From: Coptis chinensis
Taxonomy: Eukaryota > Streptophyta > Magnoliopsida > Ranunculales > Ranunculaceae
Length of the DNA: 64,000 bases
NCBI GenBank assembly: GCA_015680905.1
Contig: CM027383.1
Span: 87,515,001 to 87,579,000 of the forward strand
Direction: 5' to 3'
The translations under genes were made by a program, and so were the position numbers. Positions within the stretch are counted from its first letter, which is position 1. Every line of letters starts with the position of its first letter. Below are positions 57,068 through 64,000 of this stretch, in pieces. The notes under the pieces were generated by a model. The model saw only the letters and a program-made list of their open reading frames with translations. It had not been told where the DNA came from and did not search any database.

Positions 57068-57255
57068 TCATTAAACACAAATGGAAGTGTCCAAGGTAAT
57101 AAAGGACAATGGGCAGCATTGATTAGGGACAGTACTGGGTTAGTTATTGCGGCAACAAATGGTACAAGGACTTGAGCAAGGAATCAAGTTAGCTTTAAGG
57201 CATGGCATGAGCAAGCTTGAAGCACAGACGGACTCCGAGAATGTGGTGGCCAGTG
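57068..57255 (+). pseudogene. RNase H fragment of a non-LTR retroelement
   Basis: One frame reads LNTNGSVQGNKGQWAALIRD then STGLVIAAATNGTR, and after a shift GIKLALRHGMSKLEAQTDSE and NVVAS. These are the first strand pair, the second acidic helix and the TDS block of the RVT_3-type RNase H found at the end of plant LINE ORF2. There are no other LINE parts nearby. The DG Asp is replaced by Asn, a catalytic loss. Confidence 0.75.
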
Positions 57256-57996
57256 GCGGAGCATAAAAATACTACTAGTCTTGGTAAGATTGAGATTTTA
57301 GCTTTACTTAAGGGCTTTTGAGCATACCCACTATTCCCAGTTTTGCCTATAGAGTTAAAGGCTCTAGTTTTTGGTAAAGATGAGAACTTATATGGGTCTA
57401 AAAGTAATTTGGTGTTATTTGACGCAGGCATTTCCAACATGGATCCACTTCAACTGATAAGAAAGATAATTTCTCATCTACTGTTGTAGCTAGTAGCCTT
57501 GTAGGGAAGCTATCCGATTCTCCCCAAGTTTAGCCTAAGAAAGAACTAAATAAGATGCTTAAGAGAAAATAATGTAGCCAAAATCCCTTTTCCTTCATTA
57601 GAAAACTTACGCTTCCTCCTTTTCATCCAAAAACCCCAAAAAATTAACGCACTGAAAACCTTGTCATACTATATGCTTGGATGCTCCGCTAACCATTATA
57701 AACATTTGGGTTTTGACACCCGACAAATTACCTTTTATCGCCAGAAAAATATAATATAGACAATTAGAAACCTTATCTATAAAAATTAACTAATCCATCT
57801 AATAAAACAGAACGGTGTGGGGCCCGAAGAGCCCGATCCAACGGCTGCAATCGTTTTCAGCAAAATATGACCTGGCAGAAAGGGCAGCTCCCAGCTGGTA
57901 TGTTGATTCTATCCACAACATCTGGATCCATATGATCAGATCTTATTTTCTATCTGTCCTAACCGCCGCCATCACTCCCACCCCTTTTCTCATCTT
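57256..57996. other. Intergenic, nothing recognised
   Basis: Begins with CAGTGGCGGAGC (57251), a word shared by the ends of several plant transposons. No matching opposite end with a target duplication was found. Confidence 0.35.
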
Positions 57997-58070
57997 GTCA
58001 AGAACCCGCGACTGAAGAGAGTATTCACCTCAGTGTCAAGAACCTGCGACTGAAGAGAGTCATCCGCGAT
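57997..58070. repeat. 37-bp tandem duplication
   Basis: TGTCAAGAACCCGCGACTGA at 57997 recurs at 58034 with one change. Confidence 0.9.
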
Positions 58071-58794
58071 TTAGTTGCTATTGTCTGATTTTTATTTCCC
58101 TTTTGTTTTTCTTACTTCAGTGTGGTTTACTACCATCTAATTTTTTTAATTCCCTTTGTTTTATTTACTTCCACCTAATTTTCATCTGTGTTTACGCCTA
58201 ATTACTACTACTTTTACATGCGAAATAATCACTACTACTTTGTCTTTTTTTTAGGTGCCCTTTTTTGTTGCAGATTCGACTTTGACTTTCAATGGTACGT
58301 GCAGGAAAGCAACTTAATGTTTCGTTATCCCCACCTATCTTTTTATGTTTGTTTCTACAGAATTTATTGAGTATCTATTTCTATTTGTTTCTGCAGGAGA
58401 CCTTATAAGGATCTTTCGAACAATGAAAATAGTATTTATGTTCTAGTCCAAGATGGACTCTACCTTCAGCCACCTACTCCTCAATGACTTGCTCGCTCCC
58501 AGGTATTACTATCACCAATATACATTACTAATAACTTCTATTAACATACTTAGAGTTACCCAAATTGTCCTAGCACTGAATTGAACTTTCACATCAGGTT
58601 TTTTTAACTCTCTTTCAAATATTTATAGCTTCCTACGCAACCAATTCTTGACAAAGGAAAACTCCCAATGGACTCCTATAAGGAACCTTCAAACCATAAC
58701 AAACATGTCTTTGTTGCCCCCCAAGATAGGCTCAATCTTCAACCGCCTCTTGGCTTCCAGGTATTTATTGCTAGCATTGTCTTATGCTAAGTTG

Positions 58795-59137
58795 CATTGT
58801 CTTATTTTTTTTTTCTTTATAAATGTGCATAGCCCATCGGATAGGGTTCCTCTATCTAATCTCCCGCCATCCGGTTCCCATGTTAGATGAGTTTTAATTT
58901 TAAAAAAAATGTAATGGCCTGATGTATCGTGTCCATAAGGTGTTTCACTGCCATTTAATATACTAACTTTATGAATCTCATTTCCCCACTTGCGAATTAT
59001 TTTTCTACACTGTTCCTTATGTATATTGCATTGTCTTATTTCTTCTTTTGCTTTATAAATGTGCAGCGCCCATCGGATAGTGTTCCTCTATCTCATCTCC
59101 CGCCATCCGGTTCTCATGTAAGATGAGCTTTAATTAG
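58795..59137. repeat. 236-bp tandem duplication
   Basis: TGTCTTATTTT...CTTTATAAATGTGCA...GCCCATCGGATAG occurs with the last word at 58832 and again at 59068, including GTTCCTCTATCT and CCCGCCATCCGGTT. Confidence 0.85.
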
Positions 59138-59526
59138 TGTCGTACTACTATAATTGCTCATGCATTGTCCAAAAGTTTCAATTTGGCTATATATTATGTT
59201 GCTTAGTTAGGGGTGGTCATCGAGTCGAGCGAGCCGAGTATTGGCATGCTCAGATTCGGCTCGTGAGTTTTCGAGTCAAGTTCAAGCCGAGCTCAAACTC
59301 AAGGTCAAGCTCCACTTTGTGGTCAAACTCGACTCATTTTGAATTACTATTAGCTCGAGCTAGACTCGATTTTACAAAACGAGCTCGAGTGAAGCTCGAG
59401 CTCGAGACTCGTAGCTCGTGAGCTTGCAATCCTTGCATCTGGAAACAGTGGCATATCCGCATATATACTCAAAATTGTTGAATAAACCCCATTTTTGTAT
59501 GATTTAAATACAAAAGTTCCAAAAAA

Positions 59527-60070
59527 AACATTACATTTCAGTTTTCACAATGTAGGAAGCGCAAAATAAACCATAATTCCCGAAAACACCCCTCCCTCCT
59601 TTAAATACCTTTCTTCTTCCCTTCCTGGAAACAACTGAGAGCGAGAGAAAGAAAAGAGAAAGCAGCTAAAGGCTGCAGCTACTTTCGAAAACTCCGTAAC
59701 CCCTTAACGGGTTCGGTTCGGAAGTTTACTTCAAACCCATGTCTGAATCTCAACGTGCTCAACCACCTTTATACAAACAACATTCTTTATCATCTGACAT
59801 GTATCGAGATGAAGCATGGTTAAGAAGAAGACAAAACAGCAAAAATAGAATAAGCAAAAGTGTTACAGATGATGATCTAGATGAACTTAAAACATGTATG
59901 GAGTTGGGTTTCTGATTTGATTCACCAGATTTAGATCGGAAGTTATCTGATACTTTTCCAGCTTTGGAGTTTTACTTTGCTATTAACACACAGTATAATA
60001 ACAGCGTGTCTAAAATCCCATCTCTATGCCGTTTTTACCTTGTGGGTTCATAAACATTACATTTCAGTTT
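59527..60070. repeat. 18-bp direct repeats flanking the captured segment
   Basis: AACATTACATTTCAGTTT occurs at 59527-59544 and at 60053-60070, exactly at the edges of the gene-like core in element D. Such a repeat can arise from template switching during gap repair, or mark a filled insertion. Confidence 0.85.
59739..60053 (+). pseudogene. Captured DUF1685-family gene fragment
   Basis: From ATG (59739) the frame reads MSESQRAQPPLYKQHSLSSD, then DEAWLRRRQNSKNR, DDDLDELKTCMELGF, TGA (59913-59915) where the family has Gly, then FDSPDLDRKLSDTFPALEFY and FAINTQYNNSVSK, ending at TAA 60051-60053. DLDELKxCxELGFxFDSP and LDRKLSDTxPALEFYxAVN are the hallmark of plant DUF1685 proteins, which have no known function. 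A 5' UTR rich in GAGA words precedes it. Apart from the one stop the frame is clean over 104 codons, so capture was not very ancient. It sits wholly inside hAT-type element D. Confidence 0.8.
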
Positions 60071-60499
60071 ACCTTGTGGTTTAATATGTTTATGGGCCTG
60101 GGTATTTTTCTAGATCATATATGATATATAGAAAAAAAAATTTTAATAAAATAACAAGTAGCTTGCGAGCTACTCGAACTCGAACTCGAAACGAGCCTAA
60201 AACTAAGCTCATATTTGACTCATATTTTTTCATGAGCGAGCACGAGCCGATCTCAAAACAAGTTGAGCACCGAGTTGCTCACGAGCACCGAGTCTCATGA
60301 CCAACCCTACGCTTAGTACTTCTCCATGTAGGAAAACAAAGTTTTAGTTTTGCTGCGTATCTTTTTACGTTCGTTATTTCTGCTGGATAAGGGTAAACGT
60401 CGTCTAATGAACCCTTCTAGGAATCCTTAGGACAAGAAAACAAATTTTTTTGTTCCAGTCCAAGATAAACTCTACCTACAACCACCTACTCCTCAATAA

Positions 60500-62269
60500 C
60501 CTACTTCATTGGTTATGTAATTCGGTAACTCTCACTAACTTCCAACTCTTTCAGATAAAACTTTTTTTTCTTCGTGTATATACTTTGTAAAGACATATTA
60601 CTCTTGGTTTTAAATGGGAGATATTACTACCATTTGACATGACATTTCTTTAACTATTAACCTACTAGAAGGAGAACCTTAGCATTCACCTCCCTCACTT
60701 CTAAATGTTTCTGGGTAACTATGTATGTAAGCTCATAGTCTTAGAGTTAATTTTTTGCATTTAGTTTACATCGATTTATACTCATGTTCCTAGACGGTAT
60801 TTTTTTGAATATTCTCTTCCTAAATACATGGCTCTCCACACCCATGTATGAAAATTAAACTCAAGTGCTTGCTTGTGTGTCTTTGTACTTTTTCGAGGAA
60901 GAAAAGATAGGGCCTAGAACACCCGTGGTGCCTAGAGTGAGACTAGAATCCAGATTTATTTTCTCTTGTTAGCTCGGCCCCGAGATTGTGGGGACCCTAG
61001 GCCAACTCTTATATCGGGGCCTTGTAAAACCCAAAAGTCCAATAGAAAATCATTATGCAGATTTTTTTAGAACATTAATTAATTTTATATCTCTCTTCTA
61101 CCATTAAACATGGTAACCTTATGTTTTCATAGCTCCAAAAAGTTCGACTCCCTCTGCGGCATTTTTTCCACACAAATAACAAAGTGAAAACAAAACTTAG
61201 CCTAGTATGTACTTGTAGATAACCTTGAGTGGGGGCCTTTTCATTGGTCTATTATGTGGGGGCCCTAGGCAGCTGCCTATGTTGCCTACCCCTCAGAGCC
61301 GCCTCTGAGTGTTATATTACATGCAACTCTCTGGAGTTTGCTTTTTATCCATACATTTAGGCCTTAACTTTAATTAGTCTTAGGAACGATTAGGTGTAAT
61401 TGTAATCCAAAAATAGAAAATTGACAAAATAAACTAAACTATTAACATTAATATGATTTCGATTTAAAAAATTGACAAAATAAACTAACAATTGTTTGCT
61501 TTTCATAAAAGATAAATTAAGAAGAAACCAAAAAATAAAATAAAGAAAAGGCTTGTACACTTCAATTGTGTAAATGGTGAATACTTGTAGTGCTCACCTA
61601 GCTTCGCTGCTACTCACCCTCACTCAAATTTCTAACTCCGCCACTGCACTCAAAATATAAAATGAACATAAAAGAACACTGGAAATTACTTGGTCTTGAG
61701 GCCAAAGCTGTCTCCAACCAGAAAATGAACACGACAATCTGCAACAAATTAATTTGAGGGGGGGTTAAAATCCTATAAAAGTGAGAAACAAAAGAAATCA
61801 GTGAACAATGGGGTTGTAATACCTACTTGAACTGGTAGAGGATCGCACAAGAAATATTAGGAGATGGAAGTTTGAAGAGGCCTAAAACAAAGTTGTATGA
61901 GAAGGGGAGCCAAAAAGACACGATGAGCAATTAAGTAAAGACAGTTGGTGTTTTCGGAGAATTGAATTCGGTTGAATTTATTTGAACCAACCCCAAATTT
62001 TAAATTAAATATGAGGCGGTTGAAATACCGATGAAATATCAGTTGAAATAACTGATATCTGAGATATTTGCGATTTCCTAGTGTTTTAGGTGGCTTTAAG
62101 GACACGATTCAATTCAATTTTTTCATATGAGCGCCAACAACGAAAAAGACCACCCAAAAACTTGCGGCAAATTTGGGTCATATATCAAACGGACTCCTAC
62201 CATCAACCCACGAAATATCGGTCCTTATCGACGATTTATCCCATTTAGTTAGGATTAATATGTTATATA
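60500..62269. mobile_element. Intergenic with MITE-like GGGGCC/GCCTAGG debris
   Basis: 60905-61320 contains CGGCCCCGAGATTGTGGGGA, CCCTAGGCAGCTGCCTATGT and AGAGCCGCCTCTGAG, words of a repeat family common in eudicots. CTCCGCCACTG at 61636-61646 inversely matches the word at 57251 but no target duplication joins them. No gene recognised from 60500 to 62269. Confidence 0.35.
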
Positions 62270-63901
62270 TAGGGGTGGCAGTTTTGTACACGACCTACTA
62301 ACCCGACATGAAATTAGCGGGTTTGGGTTAGGAAAAAAGGCTTTTGGGTCATTTAAGGGTTGATCCGCCGAACCCGTCAAATAAATGGGTTGGGTTAGGG
62401 TCACATATGTTAACCCGTTGGTAGACCCGATTAGTTCTCGGAGCCAATGGGTCAAGACATCAACCAGTGACTAGGGTTGGAAATGGAGCAGGTTCGGGTC
62501 GGGTTTTAGGTCAAACCCCTTTACCATAGTAGGATCCATCGGGTTTAGAATATCCATATCCATTAAAAACACAAACAAATACACTATTGTAATGATTTTC
62601 ATATATAAATGTACGATATAAATTAATTTTTAGGCATCAAATTATGAATCTTGTTAAAATGGTTCGAATCTCGGGTCGGATTCTAGTCACAAACATAGAA
62701 ACCATATCCGTTAAAATGGATTCGGATATGGTCGGATTCGGGTTGAATCCCGTACCATTTCCAATCCTACCCCGACATGTATAACCTTTGTTTTAAGATA
62801 TGGCTAGGAGGGCATAGATCCAGTACCTTGCCATGCAATACACCCTCAACTTGTGTGTATGAGTGGCCCAGATTCACTAGCTTTTTCTCTCTCCTGACGC
62901 ACACTAGCTTTTCTCATTTTTTAAAATCTCACTATCCCAATAACCTAAAATATACGACTAAAAGGAAAAGGATTAACTGTCATATTGATTCATTCGATAA
63001 AGATATGTTTCATTATTCAATTTTCATTAATCCTCTTCATTAATATGTAATTAAATTATTGATGGTTTTTGAAAATTAATACATGTTTTATTTTATATAT
63101 ATATATATATATATTATAAATATCTGACCTCTATAAATATAAGAGGGCATCTAGGGTGCATCAGTATGTACGCGTGTCTTGAGGAATGAGAGCCGCTGAT
63201 GAGTACTTCTTTGTTGCAATACACCAAAGATTTGTGTGCCATATTAGTGGCCCGGATGCCTGCATGGGTGCACCCAAATGCGATTACTAGCTTTTTTCGG
63301 TAAATATAATTGTGAAATACTAAATATTTTGCATACAGGTTGTGTGTGAACCCCGACTTCGGATCGGATCAGATAAAGTGCTTTCGGAAAAATTAAGACA
63401 TGTACTAGAATGACAATATTGATTTCTTGAAGTTGTGATTGATGTCTATAAGAAGACTTTAATTAAAGTTCGGTGGTATTGCTGGGCTTTACCATGGCTT
63501 CAACATTATTGTTTACACGGGTCTGTACTTTGGAATGTATGATTCTTTGAAGCCAGTTCTATTAACCGGAATTATGGATGATTTTTTATACGGAATATAT
63601 GATATACTAAATAGAGTCGGTACTAATATTATTGCTCAATATTTATTCGGTTAAGTTTATGGTGTATTTTACATACATGTTACTGCCTCTACATGTTATC
63701 TATGAATTCGATCCGAAATTGAATTCACCGCTGGCTTAGCAGGTCGTATGTTCGGTAACCTGTTATATAGGTGGGTTGGGTTTGGGGTTGACAAACTCAA
63801 CACGATTAGTAATTGGGTTGGGTATCGGTTTTCTATCCTAACATATGACCAGAATATGACACGACACGAACCCGACCCAATACAACCCATTGCCACCCAT
63901 A
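62270..63901. mobile_element. Overlapping hAT-type word-repeat debris E/F/G
   Basis: 62270 starts TAGGGGTGGCAGTTTTG with GGGTTGGG words. 62472-62769 has inverted ends TAGGGTTGGAAATGG/CCATTTCCAATCCTA and GGGTCGGGT, GGATATGG words. 63885-63901 ends CATTGCCACCCATA. They may be one element split by another, but no target duplication could be confirmed. GCAATACACC...GAGTGGCCC recurs at 62835 and 63216 as a further duplication. (AT)n occurs near 63097-63115. Confidence 0.45.
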
Positions 63902-64000
63902 ATAGGGACAAAACTTATTTTTTTTCTTTATTGTCCAAATTGATTTAGGCGACATGAAACAAAACAAATTCCAATGTGTCACTTAAAATCTAAATATCTA
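63902..64000. other. Window edge, nothing recognised
   Basis: AT-rich; no feature seen. Confidence 0.5.

Larger units (their letters stand above)
59208..60309. mobile_element. Pack-type hAT element D carrying a DUF1685 gene piece
   Basis: The ends are TAGGGGTGGTCATCGAGTCG and the inverse of TAGGGTTGGTCATGAGACTC. Flanks TGCTTAGT (59200-59207) and CGCTTAGT (60310-60317) match at 7 of 8, a hAT-length duplication. The arms consist of GAGCTCGAG/CTCGAACTCGAA words. The core (59545-60052) is gene sequence with 5' UTR and coding start of a DUF1685 protein, flanked by an 18-bp direct repeat. There is no transposase. The cargo makes it a Pack-type element. Confidence 0.85.
58399..60500 (+). pseudogene. 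Repeated exon cassette of an unknown protein
   Basis: Three exon-like segments share a motif: VQDGLYLQPPTPQ (about 58446-58485), APQDRLNLQPPLGFQ (58717-58760) and PVQDKLYLQPPTPQ (60455-60497). The first two end CAG|GTATT, a plausible donor; the first follows TTTCTGCAG at 58398. In between, RPSDRVPLSNLPPSGSHVR and its near copy are encoded at 58832 and 59068 (236-bp tandem duplication). In-frame stops follow the first and third motifs. The family is unknown. A hAT-type element (59208-60309) splits the cluster, so at least one duplication is older than that insertion. Confidence 0.4.

Noticed and set aside
57251..61646. A single 4.4-kb transposon with CAGTGGCGGAG...CTCCGCCACTG ends
   Set aside because: The ends match inversely, but the 8-bp flanks (GTGGTGGC and CACTCAAA) do not, and the contents are mixed unrelated debris.
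62270..63901. One large hAT-type element from TAGGGGTGGCA to TGCCACCCATA
   Set aside because: The ends are compatible, but no 8-bp duplication was found; kept only as tentative debris.
1..64000. CRISPR arrays, bacterial operons, ribosome binding sites, rRNA genes
   Set aside because: The sequence is plant nuclear DNA; the short-period repeats seen are minisatellites and transposon arms, not repeat-spacer arrays.

Overview
The window is nuclear DNA of a flowering plant, almost certainly a core eudicot. It is AT-rich, with spliceosomal introns, plant-type LINEs, copia LTRs, hAT and Mutator MITEs, and plant-only families (plant mobile domain, TBL, RWA, DUF1685, SYMRK-like kinase). I cannot name the species. 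There are no prokaryotic operons, CRISPR arrays, rRNA genes or convincing tRNA genes. The region is gene-poor and repeat-rich: most of what can be recognised is mobile DNA or broken pieces of host genes.

Layout. 1-669 is the polypurine tract and 3' LTR of a copia element. 1.8-6.3 kb is an old antisense retroelement-like block ending in a broken coiled-coil ORF. 7.5-8.6 kb is a hAT-type element holding a nested solo LTR and a nested Mutator-type MITE. 10.3-11.2 kb is a second hAT-type element. 11.5 kb carries one exon of a CRPK1-like kinase. 13.5-14.0 kb is a PIF/Harbinger MITE. 16.2-19.2 kb and 33.5-37.6 kb are two members of one family of long elements with non-canonical TA...CA ends and 5-bp target duplications. 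19.8-20.5 kb holds a SYMRK-like exon and a ribokinase pseudogene. 22.4-27.5 kb is a 5'-truncated L1-type LINE with poly(A). 30.0-30.4 kb is a broken TBL exon.

38.0-39.0 kb is the best candidate for an intact gene: a two-exon CCHC/GRF zinc-finger protein. 41.5-49.4 kb is a nine-exon plant-mobile-domain gene whose splice sites and phases still fit but which has five in-frame stops. Its 4.9-kb intron holds LINE debris and a segment that looks like mitochondrial DNA. 50.2 kb is an RWA exon, 51.0-51.2 kb a perfect-period 54-bp minisatellite, and 52.2-53.9 kb a long-TIR element lying between two (TA)n tracts (micron-like). 54.0 kb is a GatA exon. 54.4-56.3 kb is a cluster of related palindromes and duplicated coding fragments. 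57-60.5 kb has an RNase H remnant and a duplicated exon cassette, interrupted by a hAT-type element that captured a DUF1685 gene piece. 60.9-64 kb is further MITE-like debris.

No pathway can be assembled. The host-gene pieces are single exons or pseudogenes. The most unusual structures are the Pack-hAT, the palindrome cluster with concerted changes in both arms, the TA...CA elements, the recurrent 'same ends, different word' hAT-type elements, and the phase-perfect but stop-riddled PMD gene.
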